Shown: one piece after another, positions 43,862 to 53,084 of the stretch | Layout: every line of letters starts with the position of its first letter | How positions within the stretch are numbered: position 1 is the first letter of the stretch | DNA from: Vibrio coralliilyticus ATCC BAA-450 | GTDB taxonomy: Bacteria; Pseudomonadota; Gammaproteobacteria; Enterobacterales; Vibrionaceae | Length of the DNA: 64,000 nt | Direction: 5' to 3' | Assembly (NCBI RefSeq): GCF_000176135.1 | Contig: NZ_ACZN01000018.1 | Location: 62,001 to 126,000, forward strand | Made by a program: the position numbers and the translations under genes | Notes under the pieces: generated by a model | What the model was told of the DNA's origin: nothing | The model's database searches: none | Seen by the model: the letters and a program-made list of their open reading frames with translations, nothing else

Positions 43862-44836
43862 TTACAACTCAACAACTAAGCTCATACCCATGCGAAGGGT
43901 ATCTTTGTGAGCCAATGGGCGGGCTTCGACCTCGAAGGTGCGTAAGTCGAAGCCTTGTGACGCATCGGTTGAACGCCAAGTGGCAAAATCACCCATGACT
44001 GCGATATGAGTGACCTCAAATTCAAGTGAATGACCAAGGGCAGGCAAATAAGCACTGAATCTTTGGCCTTTGGCGAAATGACTAAGTTGATCCTCGCGGA
44101 CATTTAGTACCGCCCAAGAATCATCTGTATCAATGACGGTCACCACAGGAAAACCTTGAGGGGCAAGCTCACCGCTTTGCAGCAGCACTTGTGACACTTC
44201 GCCGTCAAACCAGCTTTCGATTTGTGTGTCTTTTGCATAAGCCTCAACTTCGGCAACCGCGCCTGCTGCCATGCGAGCTTTCTCTGCAGCAGCAACCTTG
44301 GTCTCGTCGCGGGCGCCTTCATGAGCCATCTGGTACATTTGATAAGCGGCACTTTCTGTGTATTTTGCCGCGTCCCATTGGGTTTTGGCTTCATCGCGCT
44401 TTTGTTCAGCGACAACGCCATCTTTGTAGAGGTTGTTAACCCGAAGGTAGGTTTTCTCCATTAATTGAGAGGCGGCTTTAGCTTTCTGCCATTGGTCTTT
44501 TGCCGCTTGGATTTGTTGTATTCTTGCGCCTTTTTCTGCTTCCTGTGCGAGCGCGCCAGCGGCCTTCTGTCCTGCAATAGCCTGCTCCAGTTTAGCCTCT
44601 ATTTCTGGGCTATGAAGAGTGAAAATCAACTCGCCTTTTTCTACTTTGTCACCTTTGCGAACCAGCACCTGATCGATACGGCCCGGTACCTTGGAAGAAA
44701 TGCTGTATTGTTGCGATTCAATTTGCCCCTGCAGACGCACTGGCTTTGGTTGATAGGCTTGATAGAAGCTATACCCAATCCAAGATGATATGGCTAAAGC
44801 GGCAGCAGTCAGTACAATCGGTTTGGCTTTTTTCAT
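43862..44836 (-). CDS. HlyD-family periplasmic adaptor
   Basis: A 324-residue membrane-fusion protein with one N-terminal anchor (IVLTAAALAISSWIGYSFY). VRLQGQIESQQYSISSKVPG and LVRKGDKVEKGELIFTLHSPE form the biotinyl-lipoyl half-domains, followed by a coiled-coil hairpin rich in Ala, Glu and Lys. It bridges the permeases and the outer-membrane channel encoded upstream, 9 bp away. Confidence 0.9.
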   Translation of the reverse strand: MKKAKPIVLTAAALAISSWIGYSFYQAYQPKPVRLQGQIESQQYSISSKVPGRIDQVLVRKGDKVEKGELIFTLHSPEIEAKLEQAIAGQKAAGALAQEAEKGARIQQIQAAKDQWQKAKAASQLMEKTYLRVNNLYKDGVVAEQKRDEAKTQWDAAKYTESAAYQMYQMAHEGARDETKVAAAEKARMAAGAVAEVEAYAKDTQIESWFDGEVSQVLLQSGELAPQGFPVVTVIDTDDSWAVLNVREDQLSHFAKGQRFSAYLPALGHSLEFEVTHIAVMGDFATWRSTDASQGFDLRTFEVEARPLAHKDTLRMGMSLVVEL

Positions 44837-44845
44837 CTCGGTATC

Positions 44846-46273
44846 CTAAAGGTTTGAAGTGTTGATAGAGGTTTGCTGATATTGCTGAAATGTGTTCATT
44901 TCGCTCGATAAAGCGAGAAGCTTTGATAGCGATATTAAGTAGTTAAAGCTGGCGGCTGATTTCTGTGTCTGGACACTGGCTAAGTAAAGCTGAGCGTCAA
45001 CGACGTCCGTCGAAGTAGAAAGGCCTTGAGAAAAGGCCTTCTCTCGCAGTTTGATGTTCTCTTTAGCTAGCTCAATGCTGGAGTTAAGTCCGAGCACTTC
45101 TTCCTGAGCTTGCTGCGCCTCTAAATAGGTTTTTTGAACAAGCACTGTTAAATCTTGCTTGGCTTGTGCTTTGAGGTATTGCACTTGAGACACCGCACTA
45201 TGAGCCGCTTTAACTTGATCCGAGCGACCTGTTGATTCAATGAGCGGAATACTGACGCCAACTCCAACGAGCCAGTCTGGTTTCATCTGACTGGCGAGTG
45301 AGTCATCTTCATGCAAGCTGTAATCACCATACAGGTAGACCTCAGGGTAATATTTGCCTTTTTCTGCTTTGATCAGACTTCGGGCCTGCTTCTCTTTTGC
45401 ATCAAGCAACGACAACCCCGGGTAGGTGATTAGAGTTTGGTTAATGAATGCGTCCATTGGGGGAAGAGTGTCGTTGATAAATAGATGATCGCGTGGCTCA
45501 ACCGTCGAAGATTGGCTGAGTATCTGAGTGAGCGCTGTCTGTGCGATATCAAGATTCTTTTGTGCCTTCTTGCGCTCAATGGTCGCTTGATCGAGTGCGG
45601 ATTCCGCTTGGAGACGTTCAACTCGAGCGATTTGTCCCTGCTGCTCTAATTTAAGTGCGTTGTCTCTGTGCGTTTTTAAGCCGCTTTCTACCAGTTGACG
45701 CGTCTCGACCACTTCTTTTGCTAGCAAGACACTAAAATAGTATTTGCTTAAGTCTTCGTATCGCGCCTGAGTCTCCATCGCGAGTTGGCTTTGCGCTTCC
45801 TCTGATTTCCCTTCTGCTGCTGATTGTGCTGCGGTGATTCGACCGCCAGTAAAAATAGGCCAAATAGCTCTGATAGAAGATATAAAAATATCCCGCTCGG
45901 TAATCGTCGAGGTCGTATTACCTAGATCGGTAAACAGTTGACCGAGCCCTGAGAGTAATGAAGGAGGAAGAGAGATACTGCCGACGCTGGGTAAAGTACC
46001 ATTGGTACTTTCAATCAACTGATTGCCTGACAGGGTGACATCGGTATCCAAGCGCGTGTAGTTTGCCCCAATCGTCACAGATGGCAGGTTCAGGTTATCA
46101 GTCGCATTTTCCAAGTGTTGATATCGGTCAACATTCGCTCTTTGCGCAGCCAACGAATTGTTTTCGTTTTGCAATAGCTGCCAAGCTTCACTAAAACTGA
46201 TGGCCGCGGAATGGGCTGCAAATGGGAATGAACTAAGACAGCCAACTAACAAGGCAATAGGACGCAGCGACAT
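44846..46273 (-). CDS. TolC-family outer-membrane channel
   Basis: About 475 residues from ATG 46271-46273, chosen because a signal peptide follows (LRPIALLVGCLSSFPFAAHSA); a 19-residue upstream extension is unlikely. Two OEP repeats are visible, with SVGSISLPPSLLSGL in the first beta region and SFSEAWQLLQNENNSLAAQR at the start of the first helix. First gene of the efflux operon, with a perfect inverted repeat just upstream. Confidence 0.88.
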   Translation of the reverse strand: MSLRPIALLVGCLSSFPFAAHSAAISFSEAWQLLQNENNSLAAQRANVDRYQHLENATDNLNLPSVTIGANYTRLDTDVTLSGNQLIESTNGTLPSVGSISLPPSLLSGLGQLFTDLGNTTSTITERDIFISSIRAIWPIFTGGRITAAQSAAEGKSEEAQSQLAMETQARYEDLSKYYFSVLLAKEVVETRQLVESGLKTHRDNALKLEQQGQIARVERLQAESALDQATIERKKAQKNLDIAQTALTQILSQSSTVEPRDHLFINDTLPPMDAFINQTLITYPGLSLLDAKEKQARSLIKAEKGKYYPEVYLYGDYSLHEDDSLASQMKPDWLVGVGVSIPLIESTGRSDQVKAAHSAVSQVQYLKAQAKQDLTVLVQKTYLEAQQAQEEVLGLNSSIELAKENIKLREKAFSQGLSTSTDVVDAQLYLASVQTQKSAASFNYLISLSKLLALSSEMNTFQQYQQTSINTSNL

Positions 46274-46296
46274 ACAATGAACTCTATTTGTAAAAA

Positions 46297-46314
46297 TTAG
46301 AGTATAAACTCTAA
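46297..46314. promoter_or_regulatory. operator-like palindrome of the efflux operon
   Basis: TTAGAGT (46297-46303), spacer ATAA, ACTCTAA (46308-46314): perfect 7-bp half-sites about 25 bp before the tolC-like ATG. It should bind a dimeric regulator of the MarR, TetR or MerR type, but no regulator gene is adjacent. Confidence 0.6.
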
Positions 46315-46342
46315 CTGATATTGTTGGCAAATAGAGGTAACA

Positions 46343-46370
46343 AAGGAGGCTAAATCGCCTCCTTGAAATG
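46343..46370 (-). terminator. weak terminator after tctA
   Basis: On the minus strand AAGGAGGC-GATTTA-GCCTCCTT forms a perfect 8-bp stem shortly after the tctA stop, followed by a short TTTGTT. The T-run is poor, so termination may be partial. Confidence 0.6.
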
Positions 46371-46375
46371 GGTGT

Positions 46376-47902
46376 TTATTGTTCCGCTTTAACGGGACTA
46401 GGTTTTAGTTTTTGAAACAGCTTAACGATAATAGGGCTAAACAACACCAATACGGCTAACACGGTAAAGGTCATTGTGATAGGTCTTTCCCATAGGAAGC
46501 TGAGTTCTCCATCAGTGATCATTAACGCCCGACGCAAGTTCTCTTCCATCAATCCGCCAAGGATAAAACCAAGCAGTAATGGTGCGAGAGGGAAATTAGC
46601 CAGCCTCAACGCAATGGCACCCATCGCAATCAACAACATGATGAAGACATCCATAGTGTTGAATGACACTAGGTAAACACCAGTGATAGAGAAGAACAGA
46701 ATCATCGGTAACAGCACTGTCCTAGGAACTGCTAACAGTTTGGAAATGTAAGGAATCAGTGGCAAGTTGAGGATAACCAAAACAATGTTGCCGAAGTACA
46801 TCGAGATGATGACTGACCAGAAGACGTCAGGGTGTTCGACAAACAGACGTGGGCCTGGTTGGATGCCATAAGCAATTAGTGCGCCTAACATGATTGCTGT
46901 TGTGCCTGAACCCGGAATACCCAAAGTTAAAAGTGGTACAAAAGAGCCACTTGATGCCGCGTTGTTTGCTGACTCTGGAGCAACTAACCCGCGGATGCTG
47001 CCTTTACCAAATTCTTCTTTTTTATCTTTAGGTGCTAGGTTACGTTCCATACCATAGCTCAGGAAGGCTGCGATAGTTGCACCAGCGCCTGGCAACACGC
47101 CAGTAAAGAAACCCAAAATGGAAGAACGGATCGAAACAGGCGCGACCTCTTTGACTTCCTCTTTGGTAACTTTCATGCTGCCAATGTCACTCATTTTGCT
47201 TTGTTCTTCGTTGCGAGTGTCTTTTTCTGGCTTAAGGATGCCCATTAAGGTCTCCCCTAATGCAAAAGTCGCCATCGCTAACAGCAGGAAGCTGAATCCA
47301 TCCATTAAGTCTGTCAGTCCAAATGTGAAGCGCTCAACACCCACGCCTTTGTCGATACCTACCGTGGACAGCATCAGGCCTAGAATGGTCATCATCCAAG
47401 CTTTGATTACCTGACCTTTACCAGCGAAGGCAGCAACGGCTGATAGGCCCAATAGCATCAGTGCGAAGTAGTCAGAAGACTGGAAGCTAAGTGACACACT
47501 TGCCAGAGCAGGAGCTGCTACGAGCAGCATAATCGCGGATAGGGTACCACCCGTGAATGACGAGTAGGCAGCTAATGCTAGTGCTTTACCAGCTTGACCT
47601 TTCTGCGCCATTGGGTAGCCATCAAAAGCGGTCACAACGGTAGAAGAACAGCCCGGAGCGTTGATTAGAATTGAGGAGGTTGAGCCACCAAATACCGCAC
47701 CGTAATACACACCTGCCATTAAGATTAGGCCTGATGAAGGATCTAATCCATACGTAATGGGGATCATCAGAGCGATAGCTGAAATAGGGCCAAGGCCTGG
47801 AAGCATACCGATGAAGGTACCAACGAAACATCCGACGATCACCATCATGATGTTCATCGGCATAACTGCGGTCGAAAGACCTTGTAAGATTCCATCTAAC
47901 AT
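46376..47902 (-). CDS. tctA: tripartite tricarboxylate transporter, large permease TctA
   Basis: 508 residues with about twelve helices. The family motifs GTFIGMLPGLGPISAIALMIP and the repeated GVLPGAGATIAAFLSYGMER are present, together with LTLGIPGSGTTAIMLGAL. It works with TctB and the periplasmic TctC to take up citrate or other tricarboxylates with a cation. Last gene of the tctCBA operon, 17 bp after tctB. Confidence 0.92.
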   Translation of the reverse strand: MLDGILQGLSTAVMPMNIMMVIVGCFVGTFIGMLPGLGPISAIALMIPITYGLDPSSGLILMAGVYYGAVFGGSTSSILINAPGCSSTVVTAFDGYPMAQKGQAGKALALAAYSSFTGGTLSAIMLLVAAPALASVSLSFQSSDYFALMLLGLSAVAAFAGKGQVIKAWMMTILGLMLSTVGIDKGVGVERFTFGLTDLMDGFSFLLLAMATFALGETLMGILKPEKDTRNEEQSKMSDIGSMKVTKEEVKEVAPVSIRSSILGFFTGVLPGAGATIAAFLSYGMERNLAPKDKKEEFGKGSIRGLVAPESANNAASSGSFVPLLTLGIPGSGTTAIMLGALIAYGIQPGPRLFVEHPDVFWSVIISMYFGNIVLVILNLPLIPYISKLLAVPRTVLLPMILFFSITGVYLVSFNTMDVFIMLLIAMGAIALRLANFPLAPLLLGFILGGLMEENLRRALMITDGELSFLWERPITMTFTVLAVLVLFSPIIVKLFQKLKPSPVKAEQ

Positions 47903-47919
47903 TTGTTATTCCTTACTGT

Positions 47920-48456
47920 TTACGACCACATGGTGAAGATGACGCCCGGTTCCAGGTAAATATCCAGTCCCTGAGTGAGCAGCAGATAAAATGCGATGAC
48001 AAAAGGGAAAGAGGCTCCGAACAGGACCTTTTTCCGTCGTTCACCCAGTAGGTAGAAACCTGCGAGCAGGAATAGTCCCGTTGCGAGCACAAATCCAATG
48101 TAAGTCAGCCCTAAACCATAAAATGCCATCAACGCTAAAAAAGCGATCAGCAGTTTCCAGTTAAAATCCATTACCGCGCCACTTTGCTTATCCGCTTGGC
48201 CTGTCACAAGCAGTATCAGAGAAAGACCGATACCGATAAAGGTCAGAAGTGTGGGTAAGGTGCGAGCCGTGAAGGGTTCATATTCGTCACCGGGAAAAAG
48301 AGGAATTTGTGATGTTTGATAGCCGTAACAAAGGCATACGATAAGAAAGATCATGGCACCGACGCGATCGCGACAAAGCAAATTCTCTTTTGAGAAAAAC
48401 TGACCTTTGTTGAAAGAATTCGTTGGCAAGTCCGACATATCCAACTCCATTTGCAT
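47920..48456 (-). CDS. tctB: tripartite tricarboxylate transporter, small permease TctB
   Basis: 178 residues with four hydrophobic segments (VGAMIFLIVCLCYGYQ, LIAFLALMAFYGLGLTYIG and others) matching TctB. The start is uncertain because several ATG codons lie near the N-terminus. A terminator-like hairpin between tctC and tctB implies lower expression of the permeases than of the binding protein. Confidence 0.85.
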   Translation of the reverse strand: MQMELDMSDLPTNSFNKGQFFSKENLLCRDRVGAMIFLIVCLCYGYQTSQIPLFPGDEYEPFTARTLPTLLTFIGIGLSLILLVTGQADKQSGAVMDFNWKLLIAFLALMAFYGLGLTYIGFVLATGLFLLAGFYLLGERRKKVLFGASFPFVIAFYLLLTQGLDIYLEPGVIFTMWS

Positions 48457-48598
48457 TTACATTGAGGGAAGAAAAAAGCCGTACAAGAGGGATTAATGAG
48501 CATGTATCACTAACCAATAAGCCATTTGCTGCTAGTCAAAGAGGCTTAGCTGTTTATTTCTAAACAGAGGAGATTGTGTCGTTATCTCAGGTACGGCA

Positions 48599-48631
48599 AA
48601 AAGGAAAGAGGGCAAGTGCAAGTTTGCCCTC
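48599..48631 (-). terminator. hairpin between tctC and tctB
   Basis: On the minus strand GAGGGCAA-ACTTGCAC-TTGCCCTC is followed by TTTCCTTTTT. It lies 8 bp after the tctC stop, ahead of tctB, and can act as an attenuator or partial terminator within the operon. Confidence 0.78.
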
Positions 48632-48638
48632 GACAGGA

Positions 48639-49610
48639 TTACTTAAGGAAACCCAGCTCGCGCATTAGGTCGCCCATTTGCTTTTCTTGATCTTCAAGGA
48701 AAGCGTAAAAATCTTTATCTGCCTTATAGTTATCGATCCAGCCATTGCGATCTCGAACGACCTGCCACTCGTCGGTGTTATACATTTTCTGCAGCGCGGT
48801 GTTCCACTCATCCAGCTTTTCTTGGCTGGTACCTGGAGCGGCGAAGAATCCACGCCAGTTAGCAAAGACAGTTTCGTTTCCGTATTCCGTTAGAGTTGGA
48901 ATTTCCGGTGCTGCATCTAGGCGTTTAGGTGCTGTGACCGCTAGGATCTTAACTTGTCCAGATTTTGACATCTCAAGTACTTCACCTAGGCCGGTGGAAA
49001 GCAGTTGTGTTTCGCCAGAGAGTAGAGCAGCCATGGCTTTACCGCCTGCATCGTAAGCGATGTAGCGCACTTTACGTGCATCGAAACCTTCACCCTTGAA
49101 CGCTGCCGCTACAACTAGGTGGTCCATACTGCCACGAGCTGAGCCGCCAGCAATTTTGACTTTGCGAGGGTTAGATTCAAAGTCTTTAACTACGTCTTCC
49201 CAAGTGTTGTACTTGGAATCGACAGAAGTCACGATTGCGCCATAGTCTGCAATGGTGGCTGCGACCGGTGTCAGGTCACGGAATGACTGAGGGAAAATGC
49301 CTGTCAGTGAGCGCACGACGATTGGAGTAGAGTTCACCATCAGCGTATCTTCTTGGCGCTGAGCGGTTTCGATCAGGTGAGCAATGGCTTTACCGCCGCC
49401 ACCGCCGGATAGGTTTTGGAATGAGACGTTGTCGACGATATCTGACTTAACGAGGACATCACCCGTTCCACGAGCCGTCATATCCCAGCCACCACCAGCA
49501 CCGCCAGGGATTAAGAAGTGTATTTTTTCAAGATCGGCTGCAAAAGTGTTGAAAGAAAAAGACGCAGCGATGATTGAAGCTGCCAGTGTTGGCTTGAGTA
49601 CCTTAAACAT
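48639..49610 (-). CDS. tctC: periplasmic tricarboxylate-binding protein TctC
   Basis: 323 residues with a signal peptide ending near FNTFAADLEK. The family pattern IHFLIPGGAGGGWDMTARG, followed by VSFQNLSGGGGGKAIAHL, and KIAGGSARGSMDHLV are clear TTT-receptor features. First gene of the tctCBA operon. Ligand is probably citrate or a related acid; not proven. Confidence 0.9.
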   Translation of the reverse strand: MFKVLKPTLAASIIAASFSFNTFAADLEKIHFLIPGGAGGGWDMTARGTGDVLVKSDIVDNVSFQNLSGGGGGKAIAHLIETAQRQEDTLMVNSTPIVVRSLTGIFPQSFRDLTPVAATIADYGAIVTSVDSKYNTWEDVVKDFESNPRKVKIAGGSARGSMDHLVVAAAFKGEGFDARKVRYIAYDAGGKAMAALLSGETQLLSTGLGEVLEMSKSGQVKILAVTAPKRLDAAPEIPTLTEYGNETVFANWRGFFAAPGTSQEKLDEWNTALQKMYNTDEWQVVRDRNGWIDNYKADKDFYAFLEDQEKQMGDLMRELGFLK

Positions 49611-49985
49611 GATTCACGTTCCTTATGTTCAGGTGCATCTTCATTGAGATTGCACTTATCGTTATCAGTTTTCCATTAACAAGGGAGGGAAACTCGTCAA
49701 TAGATGCGTTTAAGGTTAATGGTGTGTTAAATAATTGTCGTTAATACGTTGATAAAAACAATATTGAGCATTGTGAGGATTTTGTTCATAAAGTTCACGG
49801 TAAAATTTTTGACCTGAACAATTACCCTAATCGGCATTGTTCTGCAGCTAAATTGTTGACGCGCTGCGAATAATCGAAATTTTCCTTCCAGATATGTCTC
49901 TGCTTTCTATGCAATTACTACACTATTTAATTGGTACTTTAGTTCATCTCAAAGTCTAGAAGTTATGGCCATGGAGGGCGTGTAG
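49611..49985. promoter_or_regulatory. divergent tctC/HD-GYP intergenic region
   Basis: A 375-bp AT-rich region containing the divergent promoters of tctCBA and the HD-GYP sensor. I find no ORF of note and no clear CRP, Fur or sigma54 site. No TctD/TctE two-component genes are present, so what controls the transporter is not visible. Confidence 0.4.
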
Positions 49986-52900
49986 TTGGACGAATTGAAG
50001 AAGCATAAGCACACATACTCGATACGCTTTACAGTGGGAACGATGTTCATTATTGCAACGATCGTTACATCGATGTTCGCAATTAGCCTGCAGTATATTT
50101 TTACTCGTCAGATGTCTGAAGAGCACGTAGTAAGCAAACTGACCAAGGCGACAACCGACGTCAGTGAGTATATCCAAGAGGTCGATCTGAACGCGAAAAG
50201 CAGTGCGCGGATTCTGAGCAGTATTTCAAGAACGATCGATCATGATTTCAGTGAAGAAGAAATCCGTACCATACTGATTCAAGTATTGAAAGATAATCCA
50301 TTGTTTTACAGTATTTATTTTGGTAATGGCCAAGAGGACTTCTACCAGATTATCAACCTAGAGTCTTCGCCAATTGTTCGGCAGCGCATTGAAGCCCGTG
50401 CGGATGACCGTTGGGTGGTGATCAAAATTAATGGTCCGGAACATAATCGAATACGCCAGACGATTTATTACACCTCCGATTTTGAACAAACTGGTGTTCG
50501 TACCAAACAAAGTAATTATTTCCCCACACAGCGTCCTTGGTACCAAGCTGCTTCAGCAGATGATGTGTACAAGACAGAACCATATCTCTTTAAGCACTTG
50601 AAAATTACTGGGCAGACTTATTCTCTGAAGACACGGGAAGCGGTATTGGGTATTGATATAGTTCTGTCTTCGATCAGTTCAAGAATCACCGCTGCCGCAA
50701 TGGGCTTGCCAACCGACGCAGGCATAGAATCGTTTGTTTTTCATCGCACTGGTGAAATCATTGCTTCCAATCAACAGGGAGCGGATGAGATTCAGTCTGT
50801 GACCAAGCCGCTAACTTTAAGCCCGAGTGAACAAGCACTAGTGGATAGGGCGCCATCTTTGTTGGTATCGAATCAACTGAACTGGAGGCCATATGACTAC
50901 GCCCGTGCCGGTGAACCGCAGGGTTACTCTATCGCGTTACTGAATTTATTGGCAAAGAAAACGGGGCTCCATTTTGAGTTTATTAATGGGTTTTCGAGTG
51001 ATGAGCTAATTCGTAAGTTAAAACAAAGCCAGCTGGATATTGCACATTCGCTTCCAGAAATGGATGTGGATGCTGAGCACGCTCGGATACTTCTGTTTAA
51101 AGAACCTTTAGCCATGGCTTTTTTGGGGGAGACAGCACCTGATTGGTACTCAAGTAAGGTTGGAGTTATTGATGGGCATCGCTTTAACGCTAGTTCTGTT
51201 ATGGGAGAAGTTAGCCCGACAGTATTCAGTGACGGCGAAGATGCGTATCAGGCGTTACTGAAAGGTGATATCCAGCTTTTACGCGACACGAGGAGGACTT
51301 TGGAACATTTAGGTCAAAACAACAATGTTAAATTCCAATTCCTGCCGATTCAGGCATCTGCACCTTTTTACCTGACACTAAGTGAAAAGCATCATGCGCT
51401 CGAGTCACTATTAACTCGTGCCATTGACAGCATCACACCCGATGAGCTGACAACGTTGAGTGATGCGTGGTTTAGCCAAGTCAAAGAGCATCGAGTGCCT
51501 TATGAAGGATTAGACTCTTTGGCGGGCACAGGGACAATCCACAAACGTGAGGTGAACGGTAGCAGCAAATTCTTTTATGTAGAGGCATTAGGAAAAAATG
51601 CTCAAGACAACGAAGAGTTCCTTGCTGTTATCGTGCCGGAAGATGTGGTGATGGCGCAGGTATATGACAGGTTGTATACCTCGATTGGTGGCACGGTGGT
51701 AGTCTTATGCTTGTTGCTACCTGTAGCTTGGGTATTTGGTAATCCGATTGTAAAACCTATTCGCCAGCTTCAGGAAGAAACGAAGAAAATTAAATGTCGC
51801 AAGTTTGATGATGTACAGATAGTGAATTCCAATATTAAGGAAGTCTGGGCGTTATCACATTCCATTCATGATATGGCACGAGAAATAAAACGACATGAAA
51901 AGCAACAAGAGGTGTTTGTTGAGTCATTTATTAAGTTGATTGCTCAAGCCATCGATGACAAATCTCCTTATACGGCTGGTCACTGTAATCGCGTTCCTGA
52001 GCTTGGAATGTTGCTTGCGGAAGCGGCTGAGAAATGTGACTCAGGCTCACTGAAAGATTTTTCGTTTGCCAACAATCAGGAACGTAGGGAGTTCCGTATC
52101 GCAGCTTGGCTACACGACTGCGGTAAGATAACCACACCTGAACATATCGTTGATAAAGGCACTAAGCTCGAAGCTAACTATAACCGTATTCATGAAGTAA
52201 GAATGCGATTTGAAGTACTGTGGAGAGATGCTGAAATCGAATTTCTACAATCTCAGTTAGCGGAAGACGTAGACAAAGAGCAAGCCTTACAGATATTGCG
52301 TGCAAAGAAAGCCCAGCTACAAGAGGATTTCGAGTTTGTCGCGACATCGAATGTCGGCGGTGAGTTTATGGGGAAAGAGCAGGTTGAGCGAATTAATTCC
52401 ATAAGCCAAATTACATGGCAGCGAAATTTTGATGATCGATTGGGTTTATCGCCTTTTGAAGAATTGAATAAGCCAGCCACTCAACGCACTTTGCCGGCAA
52501 CAGAGAAGTTACTTGATGACAAACCAGAACATATACAGCACCGAATTAGACCGTTGGAGTTTGATCCTAAGTTTGGCATCAAAATGGATGTGCCGAAATA
52601 CCAGTACAATCTAGGGGAATTGTATAACTTATCTATATCAAGAGGTACATTAACGGCAGAGGACAGATTCAAAATTAATGAACATATGATTAGTGGCATC
52701 AAAATGTTGGAAGCTTTACCGTTTCCGCCCGAACTTAGTCGAGTACCACGTTATGCTTCAACGCACCATGAAACCTTAAAAGGTACGGGTTATCCACGTA
52801 AATTAAAGGCGGAAGACTTATCGGTACCAGAACGAATTTTGGTCATAGCGGATATTTTTGAAGCGCTTACTGCAGCAGACAGGCCGTATAAAAAAGCCAA

Positions 52901-53084
52901 ACCAGTGAGTGTCGCGGTAGATATCCTCCATAAAATGGCGTTGGATAAGCATGTCGATATGGAGCTGTTCTTATTGTTTTTACAAAGTGGGGCTTATCTA
53001 GAATATGCCAATAAGTTTTTGCCCGAAAGCCAGAACGATAAAGTTGATATCACCCAGTATCTGACGCGAGAGCAAGTTGCCTAG
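49986..53084 (+). CDS. membrane HD-GYP phosphodiesterase with Cache and solute-binding domains
   Basis: 1032 residues. TTG start at 49986 with GGAGG 8 bases upstream; the in-frame ATG further upstream is followed by a stop. Order: helix 1 (about 14-36), a dCache sensor (about 40-280), a full SBP_bac_3-like domain (about 283-495) set into it, the last Cache strands (about 511-556), helix 2 (566-585), HAMP (about 586-640), then HD-GYP. The HD pair is in WLHDCGKITTP (710-711), HH at 927-928 and GYP at 935-937. A 150-residue insertion (about 737-890) splits the domain. The key residues are intact, so c-di-GMP hydrolysis is expected. It overlaps the convergent kinase gene by 35 bp. Confidence 0.88.
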   Translation: MDELKKHKHTYSIRFTVGTMFIIATIVTSMFAISLQYIFTRQMSEEHVVSKLTKATTDVSEYIQEVDLNAKSSARILSSISRTIDHDFSEEEIRTILIQVLKDNPLFYSIYFGNGQEDFYQIINLESSPIVRQRIEARADDRWVVIKINGPEHNRIRQTIYYTSDFEQTGVRTKQSNYFPTQRPWYQAASADDVYKTEPYLFKHLKITGQTYSLKTREAVLGIDIVLSSISSRITAAAMGLPTDAGIESFVFHRTGEIIASNQQGADEIQSVTKPLTLSPSEQALVDRAPSLLVSNQLNWRPYDYARAGEPQGYSIALLNLLAKKTGLHFEFINGFSSDELIRKLKQSQLDIAHSLPEMDVDAEHARILLFKEPLAMAFLGETAPDWYSSKVGVIDGHRFNASSVMGEVSPTVFSDGEDAYQALLKGDIQLLRDTRRTLEHLGQNNNVKFQFLPIQASAPFYLTLSEKHHALESLLTRAIDSITPDELTTLSDAWFSQVKEHRVPYEGLDSLAGTGTIHKREVNGSSKFFYVEALGKNAQDNEEFLAVIVPEDVVMAQVYDRLYTSIGGTVVVLCLLLPVAWVFGNPIVKPIRQLQEETKKIKCRKFDDVQIVNSNIKEVWALSHSIHDMAREIKRHEKQQEVFVESFIKLIAQAIDDKSPYTAGHCNRVPELGMLLAEAAEKCDSGSLKDFSFANNQERREFRIAAWLHDCGKITTPEHIVDKGTKLEANYNRIHEVRMRFEVLWRDAEIEFLQSQLAEDVDKEQALQILRAKKAQLQEDFEFVATSNVGGEFMGKEQVERINSISQITWQRNFDDRLGLSPFEELNKPATQRTLPATEKLLDDKPEHIQHRIRPLEFDPKFGIKMDVPKYQYNLGELYNLSISRGTLTAEDRFKINEHMISGIKMLEALPFPPELSRVPRYASTHHETLKGTGYPRKLKAEDLSVPERILVIADIFEALTAADRPYKKAKPVSVAVDILHKMALDKHVDMELFLLFLQSGAYLEYANKFLPESQNDKVDITQYLTREQVA

